A DNA stretch of 64,000 bases from Syntrophus buswellii (lineage in GTDB: Bacteria; Desulfobacterota; Syntrophia; Syntrophales; Syntrophaceae). Shown in pieces: positions 51,585 through 60,422 of this stretch. The notes beneath the pieces were generated by a model, which did no database searches, had not been told where the DNA came from, and worked only from the letters and a program-made list of their open reading frames with translations. The translations under genes and the position numbers were made by a program. The stretch covers positions 1,550,001-1,614,000 of the forward strand of contig NZ_CP175563.1 of NCBI RefSeq assembly GCF_046097065.1, written 5' to 3'. Each line of letters begins with the position of its first letter. The first letter of the stretch is position 1.

Positions 51585-52763
51585 ATGCGTATTACTTCTG
51601 AAAGTGTCAAGGTGGGGCATCCGGACATTGTCGCGGATTCCGTTGCCGCAAATATCATTGCAGCCATTCTTGACAGAGAAAAAGAACGAGGCTTAACGGT
51701 GGACAACATGCCCCATTGCGGAATCGAAGTTTTCCTGGGAAAGGGGCTTTGCATCGTGGGCGGTGAAGTGGCAACCCGCATTTATGTGGACATCGAACGA
51801 TGTGTCCGTGACACCGTTTTGAGGCTCGGGTATTGCGACTATGAGCTGGGCCTCAACGGGAACTCCATGGGCATCCTGAATACGATTATTCCTCAGTCGC
51901 CGGACATCAACATCGGCACGCGGGCTGACCTGGGAAAGTACAAGGAAATCGGGGCGGGAGACCAGGGGATTATCTTCGGATTCGCCTGTGACGAAACCCC
52001 TGAACTGCTTCCCCTGCCCTATGTGCTGGCCACCAGGATGATGAGGGCCTTCGAGGAAGCGGACAATCCCGTCTTCGCCCCCGATGGAAAGGGCCAGGTG
52101 ACCGTGGAATATGACAGTGAAGGAAAGCCGCTACGGGTGGCAACCGTATTGATGTCCAACGCCATTGACTACCGGCATGTGCCGGCAGGTTTCCGGAACA
52201 GCATTGAGCCTCTTGCCAAGCAGATCGCCATGAACTGTTTGAAGGACTGGGTGGATGAACAGACAGATTTCCTGTTCAACCCGACGGGTGAATGGCAGGC
52301 CGTCAATTCCTGCAGCTCCGCAGACTCCGGCGTGACCGGCAGAAAACTGGTGGTCCAGCTTTATGGAGGCTACCCAGGTGCTCAGATCGGAGGCGGCTCC
52401 GTTGTAAACAAAACTCCGGAAAAGGTGGACTGTTCCGCAGCGCTTGGCGCGCGCTATGTGGCCAAGAATATCGTTGCCGCCGGGCTGGCGCGGAAATGCG
52501 CCATCCAGCTGTCCTATGCAATCGGCATTGCCCGACCGATCTCCATCTATGTGCACACCTTCGGGACGGGAATCGTTTCAGATCAGAAAATCGGAACCCT
52601 CATCCGGGAATACTTCGATCTTTCGCCGCGGGGAATGATCGAACGGTTCAACCTTCTCGACGGAGAGATCTACAGAAAACTGCCCAAGTCGCTCTTCCTG
52701 GACGATTATCTCTGGGAAACGACGGATATGGTGGAGCCGTTAAAAGGGGCCGCCAACATATAA
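51585..52763 (+). CDS. metK: divergent S-adenosylmethionine synthetase
   Basis: A 392-residue enzyme that makes SAM from ATP and methionine. Core motifs are kept: TSESVKVGHPD, the GAGDQGIIFGFA hexapeptide region, GKGQVTVEYD with the active-site Lys, DSGVTGRKLVV, and GGGSVVNKTPEKVDCS, preserving both late lysines. The sequence departs clearly from ordinary bacterial MetK, e.g. HPDIVADSVAANI where HPDKIADQISDAV is normal. AAGGAGAA precedes the ATG. It is followed by ahcY, so the SAM cycle genes are paired. Confidence 0.88.
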   Translation: MRITSESVKVGHPDIVADSVAANIIAAILDREKERGLTVDNMPHCGIEVFLGKGLCIVGGEVATRIYVDIERCVRDTVLRLGYCDYELGLNGNSMGILNTIIPQSPDINIGTRADLGKYKEIGAGDQGIIFGFACDETPELLPLPYVLATRMMRAFEEADNPVFAPDGKGQVTVEYDSEGKPLRVATVLMSNAIDYRHVPAGFRNSIEPLAKQIAMNCLKDWVDEQTDFLFNPTGEWQAVNSCSSADSGVTGRKLVVQLYGGYPGAQIGGGSVVNKTPEKVDCSAALGARYVAKNIVAAGLARKCAIQLSYAIGIARPISIYVHTFGTGIVSDQKIGTLIREYFDLSPRGMIERFNLLDGEIYRKLPKSLFLDDYLWETTDMVEPLKGAANI

Positions 52764-52802
52764 ACAGGAACAATGACATTGTCCGCGGAACAGGAGGAAG
52801 AG

Positions 52803-54227
52803 ATGAGTTTCCTGGAGATTGACGCTTCATGGCCGTACCGGGTGGCGGATCTGTCCCTTTCAGAATGGGGAAGAAAGGAGATGGCTCTGGCGGAAAACGA
52901 AATGCCTGGGCTGATGGCCGTGCGGGAAAAGTACGGCCGGCAGAAACCCCTGGCGGGCCTGAAGGTGATGGGCAGCCTGCACATGACCATTCAGACGGCC
53001 ATGCTGATCGAGACGCTGAACATTCTGGGTGCGGACATCCGCTGGGCTTCGTGCAATATTTTTTCCACGCAGGACCATGCCGCCGCGGCGATTGCAGAAG
53101 CAGGCACGGCGGCGGTCTTTGCCTGGAAGGGCGAAAGCCTGGAAGAGTACTGGTGGTGTACGGAGCAGGCACTGACATGGCCCGACGGCGACGGCCCCGA
53201 TCTCCTTGTCGACGATGGGGGTGATGCAACGCTGTTTGTCCATCAGGGGGCCCGCGTCGAAAGAGATCCCGGCCTCCTGGAGAAAAAGCAGGACAACAAA
53301 GAGATGCAGATTATCATGGAGCGGATGAAGAGATCTCTCTCCAGGGACAGGAATCGCTGGACACGCGTGGCTGCGGGCATTCTGGGCGTATCGGAAGAAA
53401 CGACAACGGGTGTTCACCGCCTTTATTCAATGGCCAGGGAGGGAGAGCTTCTCTTCCCGGCCATTAATGTCAATGATTCCGTCACAAAGTCGAAGTTTGA
53501 CAATCTCTATGGCTGCCGGGAATCGCTGGCCGACGGGATCAAGCGGGCAACGGACATCATGGTCGCTGGGAAGGTGGTTGTCGTCTGCGGCTATGGAGAC
53601 GTCGGCAAGGGCTGCGCCCAGTCGATGCGCGGATTCGGTGCGAGGGTCCTTGTAACCGAAATTGACCCCATCTGCGCCCTTCAGGCGGCGATGGAAGGAT
53701 ATGAGGTCAAGAGGCTCGACGACGTCGTCGGCCAAGGGGATATTTTCGTGACGGCCACCGGGTGCTGCGACGTCATTACCGGGGAGCATATGGAGCGCAT
53801 GAAAAATGAGGCGATCATATGCAACATCGGCCATTTCGACAGTGAAATCGCCATGCATTACCTGGAAGAAAACCGGGAGTGTAAGAAGGAAACCATAAAA
53901 CCACAGGTAGACAAATGGACCCTGTCCTCAGGGCGCTCCATCATTGTTCTGGCGGAAGGGCGCTTGGTGAATCTGGGCTGCGCGACGGGCCACCCCAGCT
54001 TTGTCATGAGCAACAGTTTTACCAATCAGTGCCTGGCACAGATCGAACTCGCTTCAAAAAAATACAAGCCTGGAGTCTATACCCTGCCCAAGAAGCTGGA
54101 CGAGGAAGTCGCCCGTCTGCACCTGGGACGCTTGGGAGTCCACCTGACAACGCTGTCCCCAAAGCAGGCGAACTATCTGGGGGTTCCCGTTGAAGGCCCC
54201 TATAAGGCGGAGCACTATCGGTATTGA
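52803..54227 (+). CDS. ahcY: S-adenosylhomocysteine hydrolase
   Basis: A 474-residue NAD-dependent enzyme splitting SAH into adenosine and homocysteine. Substrate-binding SLHMTIQTAMLIETL, the active region ASCNIFSTQDHAAAAI, NVNDSVTKSKFDNLYGCRES and the NAD-binding VVVCGYGDVGKGCAQ are all typical. ATG 52803 follows GGAGGAAG; an upstream in-frame ATG at 52773 is less likely. It starts 39 bases after metK and ends 24 bases from the convergent lptG, with no terminator visible between. Confidence 0.95.
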   Translation: MSFLEIDASWPYRVADLSLSEWGRKEMALAENEMPGLMAVREKYGRQKPLAGLKVMGSLHMTIQTAMLIETLNILGADIRWASCNIFSTQDHAAAAIAEAGTAAVFAWKGESLEEYWWCTEQALTWPDGDGPDLLVDDGGDATLFVHQGARVERDPGLLEKKQDNKEMQIIMERMKRSLSRDRNRWTRVAAGILGVSEETTTGVHRLYSMAREGELLFPAINVNDSVTKSKFDNLYGCRESLADGIKRATDIMVAGKVVVVCGYGDVGKGCAQSMRGFGARVLVTEIDPICALQAAMEGYEVKRLDDVVGQGDIFVTATGCCDVITGEHMERMKNEAIICNIGHFDSEIAMHYLEENRECKKETIKPQVDKWTLSSGRSIIVLAEGRLVNLGCATGHPSFVMSNSFTNQCLAQIELASKKYKPGVYTLPKKLDEEVARLHLGRLGVHLTTLSPKQANYLGVPVEGPYKAEHYRY

Positions 54228-54251
54228 GATCGATGCCGAAAAAGCCTTCCA

Positions 54252-55331
54252 TTATGTCCTGACGTGTTTGAAACGATACAGCGCAGCCGCTCCGAAGAGG
54301 AGGTTTGCCAGCCAGGCCGCGAGAAGGGGAGGGAGGTTTCCCGATCTTCCCAGAGACATGGCGAAGGCGTAAAGAATCCAGTAAGAAAATCCAATGGTGA
54401 CGCCGACGAAGATGCTTCCCGCAAGCCCTCCGCTCCGTTCTGTTTTCACGGAGAAGGAGATTCCGAGAATGGCCAGGATGACGCACACAAAGGGAAAGGC
54501 GATCTTTCCGTGCAGATCGGCCAGGTATCTCGTCGCGTCATAGCCTTCGGAACGAATTTTCCGTACATACTTTCTTAATTCAAAATATCCCATCTGCTCG
54601 GAATCTTTCTGGACTACCTGAAAATCCGACGGCTTTTCGGGCAGGTCCAGGATTTTTTCATCAAAGCGCTCCATCAGGGGAAATCCCGCCTCGTCAAAGC
54701 GAACGATTAGAAGGTTGTAAAAGATCCAGTGATCCCTGTTCCACACGGCCCGATCCGCATCGACGCGCATGACGAGATTCATCCCGCGATCGAGGTAATT
54801 GAGGGTGATTCCCTGGAGGATGTTGTTTTTCGGATCAAAAAGCTTGAAGCTGTAAATCCCCCTGGCGCCTCGATACCAGATCTGTTCCTTTTTGAAAGCC
54901 CCGTGGAGTTCCTTCTTCTGGATGTCTACCCTCATGATGTATTCAGCTTTCGCGTTTGCATAGGGAGTGATCAATTCACTGAACAGAAAAGAGAAAAGCG
55001 TGATCAGGAAAGAAAGGATCACGATTGGAACGGACGAACGGTAGATGCTGATGCCGTTGGCCTTCATGGCCACAATTTCACTGTTTCTCGACAGGGATCC
55101 GAAGGTCAGCAAGGCCGATAGAAGAACGGCCGCAGGAATGGTTAACGAAAGCATCATGGGAATGCGGAAGAAGAAATAAGCGGCCACCTGATCAAAGGAG
55201 GCACTTTTTCTGGCGAGGATCCTGAGCTGGTCAAAAAACTCGACGATGAGAAAAAGCGAGAGAAAAGAGACCATGACCAGGAGAAAAAATCTGAGAAATT
55301 CTCTCGTAATATAGCGATCGAGGGTGATCAT
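54252..55331 (-). CDS. lptG: LPS export permease LptG
   Basis: A 359-residue YjgP/YjgQ-family permease with six predicted helices split around a periplasmic domain (about residues 120-250). Family features are LDRYITREFLRFFLLVM at the start and LAGSIFVGVTIGFSYWILY near the end. With LptF and the LptB ATPase it extracts LPS from the inner membrane. Its start overlaps the lptF stop by 4 bases. Confidence 0.88.
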   Translation of the reverse strand: MITLDRYITREFLRFFLLVMVSFLSLFLIVEFFDQLRILARKSASFDQVAAYFFFRIPMMLSLTIPAAVLLSALLTFGSLSRNSEIVAMKANGISIYRSSVPIVILSFLITLFSFLFSELITPYANAKAEYIMRVDIQKKELHGAFKKEQIWYRGARGIYSFKLFDPKNNILQGITLNYLDRGMNLVMRVDADRAVWNRDHWIFYNLLIVRFDEAGFPLMERFDEKILDLPEKPSDFQVVQKDSEQMGYFELRKYVRKIRSEGYDATRYLADLHGKIAFPFVCVILAILGISFSVKTERSGGLAGSIFVGVTIGFSYWILYAFAMSLGRSGNLPPLLAAWLANLLFGAAALYRFKHVRT

Positions 55332-56515
55332 GAATGTTTCTGACTCCTCCGGACCTTGTTGCGATTCAAAAATTTATGAAGGGCGGATGGGGACATCCAT
55401 TTAATCTGCCGTTCTGCCGCCGCGGTCAAGTAAAGAGAAAGACCCGTCATGCAGAAAAGGAGTGTCGGCATCCATGAGCCGAGCAGCGGGGGCAATTTCC
55501 CCGTAGTGACCAGCGCATCGCAGCCCAGCTGCAGAAGATAGTAGAGCAAGACCGTCATCAGCCCGAGGGTAAACCCCCTTGCCTTCACGGAACGGTGCCG
55601 GTTTTTGATGCCGAGAGGGATGGCGAGAATGCCGAACATCAGGCATGAAAAAGGGATGGTGAATTTTTTGTTCAGTTCGAGCACATATTCCCGATAATTT
55701 TTATCCGCCTGCCGGCTGTTCTTGATGTTGAGAATCAATTCCCGGGGAGTCATTTCTTTGGTTGACTTTGAACGCTCCTTCCGGGCTTCGCTCAACGCAG
55801 AGGGAACATCGAGATTGATGTCGTAATACTGGAAGTCCATCTTACGGAAATTTTTTTTATCCTTGGAAACAGAATAGGTGCTTCCGTTTTCAAGCCTCAA
55901 GGTGACGTTCATGGATTTCGGATCAGAGATCAGAAACGCCTGTTTGGCAATAATGGTCGCCGGCTCCTCGTCGGTTCGCTGATCTGAAACAAGGACCCCC
56001 TCCATGGAAAAGTCCCTGTCGGAAATCGTGTCCGCGTACAAAAGAATGCCTTTAAAGTCCGCGATAAACACTTTCTCCTTGATACCGATGCCTGCCTTGC
56101 TCCTCGCAACGCTGTACAGAAGGGTCTTCGTCGCCATATTGCTGTAGGGTGCGAGAAAAAAAGTAGAAAAGGCCGTAAGCAGCAGGGCCGCAAAAGCGAT
56201 CAGAAGTATCGGCGGAGTCAGCCTGTACAGGCTGACTCCGGAGGCCTTCAAGACGGTGAATTCGCTGTCGCTGGAAATTCTTCCCAGGGCGATGAGAATG
56301 GAAATAAGCAGTGCTATGGGAATCGTAAAGACGAAGAACGAGGGCAGCAGGAAAAGGATCAGCTGCACGATGGCGATGAGGCCGACCCCTTTGTTGATCA
56401 TCAGATCCATCAATTGGAGAATCTTTCCCATCAGCAGAACAAATGTCATTACAAACAGCACGATGCCGAAGGGTTGCAGGATCTCTTTAATCAGGTAGCG
56501 ATCGATGATTTTCAC
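55328..56515 (-). CDS. lptF: LPS export permease LptF
   Basis: A 395-residue YjgP-family permease, partner of LptG. It starts KIIDRYLIKEILQPFGIVLF, has a membrane-domain pair (about 10-120 and 290-380) and a beta-rich periplasmic domain in between (ADTISDRDFSMEGVLVSDQ). GTG 56515 has AAGGAACGG upstream and gives the normal N-terminus; a TTG at 56533 is an alternative. It shares an operon with lptG. Confidence 0.88.
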   Translation of the reverse strand: MKIIDRYLIKEILQPFGIVLFVMTFVLLMGKILQLMDLMINKGVGLIAIVQLILFLLPSFFVFTIPIALLISILIALGRISSDSEFTVLKASGVSLYRLTPPILLIAFAALLLTAFSTFFLAPYSNMATKTLLYSVARSKAGIGIKEKVFIADFKGILLYADTISDRDFSMEGVLVSDQRTDEEPATIIAKQAFLISDPKSMNVTLRLENGSTYSVSKDKKNFRKMDFQYYDINLDVPSALSEARKERSKSTKEMTPRELILNIKNSRQADKNYREYVLELNKKFTIPFSCLMFGILAIPLGIKNRHRSVKARGFTLGLMTVLLYYLLQLGCDALVTTGKLPPLLGSWMPTLLFCMTGLSLYLTAAAERQIKWMSPSALHKFLNRNKVRRSQKHS

Positions 56516-56726
56516 TTTAAACCGTTCCTTCAATGAAACAGACCCCTTTCCTGTACCGGAAGAATAAACTCCTCCAGTTAAAAGAAGATTGACGATTTGT
56601 CAATTTCAAATGAGGGCAGATCATGATTGACCGGGAAAGCGGAGGGTGCTACTAAGAAATAACCTTGGTGGAAAGAGCCGCTCTTCAGGGTCATACTTCT
56701 GAATTTCTGGAAATAAGGAGAATCCT

Positions 56727-57383
56727 GTGATTGATCTGCATACCCATACGTTTTTCAGCGACGGCCAACTTCTTCCGTCCGAACTCGTCAGGCGCGCGAT
56801 CGTTGTCGGATATCGCGCCATAGCCTTGACCGATCATGGGGATCATTCGAATATTCCTTCGATCCTACCCGGTATTGTAGCCGTCTGCAAAAAACTTTCA
56901 ATAGCCCATGGCATTCCCGTTCTGCCCGGAATCGAACTGACCCACGTCCCGCCCATGTACATCAGAGAGCTGGCCGTGGAAGCCAGAGGACTGGGGGCAA
57001 AAATCATTGTCGTCCACGGTGAGACTCTTGTGGAGCCGGTCATGGAGGGAACGAACCTGGCCGCGCTGTCGGCGCCCATCGATATCCTTGCCCACCCCGG
57101 GCTGATTGGAGAAGAGGAGGCTCTTCTGGCGGCAAAAAGCAACATCTGCCTGGAGCTCACGACACGAAAGGGGCACTCTCTTTCGAACGGCCATATTGTG
57201 AAGATGGCCGTTCAGTATCATTTTCCTCTGGTGCTCAATACGGACAGTCATGAATCGAGCAATCTCACCACGCGGGCCATGGCCGTGAAAATTGCCAGGG
57301 GGGCGGGGATGCACGAAGAAGACATTCCCGCCCTTTTTAAAAATTCAGAAATTCTTGTGAAAAAAGCGCTGGAGTACAGATAG
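56727..57383 (+). CDS. PHP-domain phosphoesterase
   Basis: A 218-residue metal-dependent hydrolase of the PHP family. Metal ligands are in DLHTHTFFSDG (HxH near the start), ALTDHGDHSN, VHGETLVEP, DILAHPG and NTDSHE. GTG start at 56727 with AAGGAG just upstream. Substrate is unknown; histidinol-phosphatase or nucleotide/DNA-related roles are possible. It stands between divergent lptF and nrdD. Confidence 0.8.
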   Translation: MIDLHTHTFFSDGQLLPSELVRRAIVVGYRAIALTDHGDHSNIPSILPGIVAVCKKLSIAHGIPVLPGIELTHVPPMYIRELAVEARGLGAKIIVVHGETLVEPVMEGTNLAALSAPIDILAHPGLIGEEEALLAAKSNICLELTTRKGHSLSNGHIVKMAVQYHFPLVLNTDSHESSNLTTRAMAVKIARGAGMHEEDIPALFKNSEILVKKALEYR

Positions 57384-57540
57384 GAAGCAGCCAAAAAGCC
57401 TACCTCGAAATTCTTCAGAACAACACCATGCCATCCGAAGGATAGCCTGCGAATGTTCAAGGTCGTTGGATCGTTCCATGTCACCATGCCTGCTGTCAAC
57501 TGTTATAAAATTTATCTCTTGATTATGAATCAATATATGG

Positions 57541-57576
57541 TATGGTGTTCCACCATAATGCCCAACATCTTGTTGG
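57541..57576 (+). promoter_or_regulatory. two tandem palindromes upstream of nrdD
   Basis: TATGGTG-TTC-CACCATA (57541-57557) is a perfect 7-3-7 dyad and CCAACA-TCT-TGTTGG (57562-57576) a perfect 6-3-6 dyad, only 4 bases apart. The second overlaps a -35-like TTGTTG (57570-57575), whose -10 would be TTATAT (57594-57599). They suggest a repressor site; neither resembles the NrdR box. Confidence 0.55.
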
Positions 57577-57633
57577 TAGACCGCATAAAAACATTATATC
57601 AGGTCAACTGCTGATTGCAAAAGGAGCGTTCTG

Positions 57634-59724
57634 ATGTATTCGGAGATCATCAAAAGGGATGGAAGGCTGGTTAAATTTGACGCAGAAAAGATCACCTCCG
57701 CCATTGCAAAGGCGGGCCTCGCGACGGGAGAATTCGACGGCAAAACGGCTCGAAAGTTAACCATCAGGGCGTTGAGCCTGGCGGAAAAGCTTTTTGGAGG
57801 TTCTACACCGTCTGTCGAGGAAATTCAGGACATTGTTGAGGAAGTTCTTCTGTCGACTTCCTATCGGCGAACGGCAAAAGCCTATATCATCTATCGGGAT
57901 CAGCATGCCCGGCTGAGGGAAATTACGAACCGTATGGAAGTTGAGCTGGTCGATTCCTATCTGAAGAAAAAAGACTGGAAGATCAACGAAAACAGCAATA
58001 TGGATTATTCCCTGCAGGGATTGAACAACTACATATCCTCGGAAGTCAGCAAAATATACTGGCTCAACGAAGTCTATTCGCCGGAGGTCCGAAAGGCGCA
58101 CAGCGATGGAGATTTCCACATCCATGATCTGAGCCTGTTATCTGTGTATTGTGTCGGCTGGGATCTTCTCGATCTCCTGATGAATGGTTTCAAGGGGGTA
58201 TCCGGCAAGGTTGAAAGCAGGCCGGCCAGGCATCTTCGCAGCGCCCTGGGGCAGGTGGTTAACTTTTTCTATACACTCCAGGGTGAAGCCGCAGGAGCGC
58301 AGGCCTTTTCAAACTTCGACACCCTCTTGGCCCCTTTCATCCGCTATGACGGCCTGACTTTCGACGAAGTGAAGCAGGCGCTGCAGGAATTTATCTTCAA
58401 CATCAATGTGCCGACACGAGTCGGTTTTCAGACGCCCTTTACAAACGTGACCCTCGATGTGACGGTTCCACGCTACTACGCCGGCCAGAATGTAATCATC
58501 GGCGGAGAGCCCCGCAGGGAAACCTATTCCGAATTCCAGGAAGAAATGAACCTGTTCAACTCGGCTTTTCTGCAGGTGATGGCTGAGGGTGATGCGAAAG
58601 GGAGGGTCTTCACCTTTCCGATTCCAACATACAACATCACCCGGGATTTCAACTGGGATGATCCGAATTTAAAAGACCTCTGGGAAATGACGGCAAAATA
58701 CGGCGTTCCCTATTTCTCCAACTTCATCAATTCCGAGATGAATCCCGAAGACGCCAGGAGCATGTGCTGCCGGTTAAGAATCGACAACCGTCAGCTGCAG
58801 GTTCGGGGAGGGGGGCTTTTCGGCTCCAATCCGCTGACCGGTTCTATCGGGGTTATCACCATGAATATGCCCCGCATCGGCTACCTCTCCAATTCGGAGC
58901 ATCATTTTCTGGATCGGCTGGACCGTCTGATGGCTCTGGCCCGTGAAAGTCTGGAGACCAAAAGAAAGGTCCTGGAAAATTTCACGGACCGAAATCTCTA
59001 TCCCTATACGAAATACTATCTGAGAGGCGTAAAGGAGCGATTCGGTGAATATTGGAAAAACCACTTCTCCACCATCGGTCTTGTAGGGATGAATGAAGCC
59101 TGCCTGAATCTATTCGGCAGAAGCATAGGGACACGCGAGGGGCAGGAATTTGCGAAGAGGGTCCTGGATTTCATGAGGGACCGGCTTGTGGAGTTTCAGA
59201 ACGAGACGGGAAACAACTACAATCTTGAATCGACGCCGGCTGAAGGGACCTCATACCGCCTGGCCCAGATGGACCGGAAAAAATACCCGGACATCCTCGT
59301 GGCTGCATCTGAGCAGGACGGGGCAGAAAAGGGTGAGCCTTTCTATACCAATTCAACCCAGTTGCCCGTTAACTACACGGACGATCTCTTTGAGGCCCTC
59401 GATCTTCAGGATGAAATTCAGACAAAGTACACAGGCGGAACCGTTTTCCATATCTTTGCCGGGGAAAGAATCGAAGATCCGGATATCATAAAAAAACTGA
59501 TTCAAAGAATCTGCTCCCAGTACCACATCCCTTATCTGACCTTTACGCCGACTTTCAGTGTGTGCCCATCCCACGGGTATCTGCGCGGAGAGCAGGCTGC
59601 CTGTCCGGAATGTCAGGAGCCCTGCGAAATTTATTCAAGGGTCGTCGGTTATCTCAGGCCGGTAAAGCAGTGGAACAAGGGGAAGCAGCAGGAATTTTCC
59701 CTGAGAAGGGAGTATGCCGTCTAA
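57634..59724 (+). CDS. nrdD: anaerobic (class III) ribonucleoside-triphosphate reductase
   Basis: A 696-residue glycyl-radical enzyme making deoxynucleotides without oxygen. An ATP-cone at about residues 1-90 (SEIIKRDGRLVKFDAEKIT) sits at the start. The core includes DFHIHDLSLLSVYCVGWDL. Zinc-finger cysteines near the end (CPSH, CPECQEPC) precede the radical loop YSRVVGYLRPV, with Gly672. Supports a strict or facultative anaerobic lifestyle. The activase NrdG overlaps its stop by one base. Confidence 0.95.
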   Translation: MYSEIIKRDGRLVKFDAEKITSAIAKAGLATGEFDGKTARKLTIRALSLAEKLFGGSTPSVEEIQDIVEEVLLSTSYRRTAKAYIIYRDQHARLREITNRMEVELVDSYLKKKDWKINENSNMDYSLQGLNNYISSEVSKIYWLNEVYSPEVRKAHSDGDFHIHDLSLLSVYCVGWDLLDLLMNGFKGVSGKVESRPARHLRSALGQVVNFFYTLQGEAAGAQAFSNFDTLLAPFIRYDGLTFDEVKQALQEFIFNINVPTRVGFQTPFTNVTLDVTVPRYYAGQNVIIGGEPRRETYSEFQEEMNLFNSAFLQVMAEGDAKGRVFTFPIPTYNITRDFNWDDPNLKDLWEMTAKYGVPYFSNFINSEMNPEDARSMCCRLRIDNRQLQVRGGGLFGSNPLTGSIGVITMNMPRIGYLSNSEHHFLDRLDRLMALARESLETKRKVLENFTDRNLYPYTKYYLRGVKERFGEYWKNHFSTIGLVGMNEACLNLFGRSIGTREGQEFAKRVLDFMRDRLVEFQNETGNNYNLESTPAEGTSYRLAQMDRKKYPDILVAASEQDGAEKGEPFYTNSTQLPVNYTDDLFEALDLQDEIQTKYTGGTVFHIFAGERIEDPDIIKKLIQRICSQYHIPYLTFTPTFSVCPSHGYLRGEQAACPECQEPCEIYSRVVGYLRPVKQWNKGKQQEFSLRREYAV

Positions 59725-60422
59725 TGAAGATCGGAGGCCTTCAGAAGGTATCCCTCATTGATTATCCCGGCGAAATCTCTTCCGTCATTTTCTGCCAGGG
59801 CTGCAATTTCCGCTGCCCCTACTGCCATAACCCGGAATTGGTCGATCCGGAGCTTTTTTCCGCCTGCCTTTGCGAAGATTCGATTCTCTCCTTTCACCGC
59901 AGCCGGATCGGTAAGCTCGATGCGGTGACCGTGACAGGAGGCGAGCCGACGATTCAGCAGGATCTTGCGAGCTTTCTGAAGTGCCTGAAAGCGATGGGAT
60001 ATCAGATCAAGATCGACACCAACGGTTCGATGCCGGGGGTTCTTGCAAGGTTGATTGCTGAACATCTTGTGGATTACATCGCCATGGACATCAAGGGACC
60101 CCTTGAAAAGTACGGGAAAATTACCGGAATGGCGGGTGTTTCAGAACAGATTGCCGAATCCGTGCGATTGATCCTGTCCTCGAATGTAAACTATGAGTTT
60201 CGAACGACTGTCGTGGACTCGCTCCTGACGGAAGAGGATCTGCTCAACGTCGGAGATCTGATAGCTCAATCAAGGCGCTATGCACTGCAGCCATTCGTTC
60301 CGTCAAAAGCGCTCCGTCCTCAGTATCTTGAAGAGAAGTCTCTTTCTCTTGAAACTCTTGCAAGGGTCAGGGGGCAGCTTGGGAAAAAGATTGATTCCGT
60401 TATCATACGGCCTTCAACATAG
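59724..60422 (+). CDS. nrdG: anaerobic ribonucleotide reductase activating protein (radical SAM)
   Basis: A 232-residue radical SAM activase that installs the glycyl radical on NrdD. CNFRCPYCHNPELV carries the C-x3-C-x2-C cluster, followed by DAVTVTGGEPTIQQDL and KIDTNGSMPG, matching the NrdG2-like group. ATG 59724 overlaps the nrdD stop (TAATG). Its last 103 bases overlap the convergent M48 gene. Confidence 0.9.
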   Translation: MKIGGLQKVSLIDYPGEISSVIFCQGCNFRCPYCHNPELVDPELFSACLCEDSILSFHRSRIGKLDAVTVTGGEPTIQQDLASFLKCLKAMGYQIKIDTNGSMPGVLARLIAEHLVDYIAMDIKGPLEKYGKITGMAGVSEQIAESVRLILSSNVNYEFRTTVVDSLLTEEDLLNVGDLIAQSRRYALQPFVPSKALRPQYLEEKSLSLETLARVRGQLGKKIDSVIIRPST

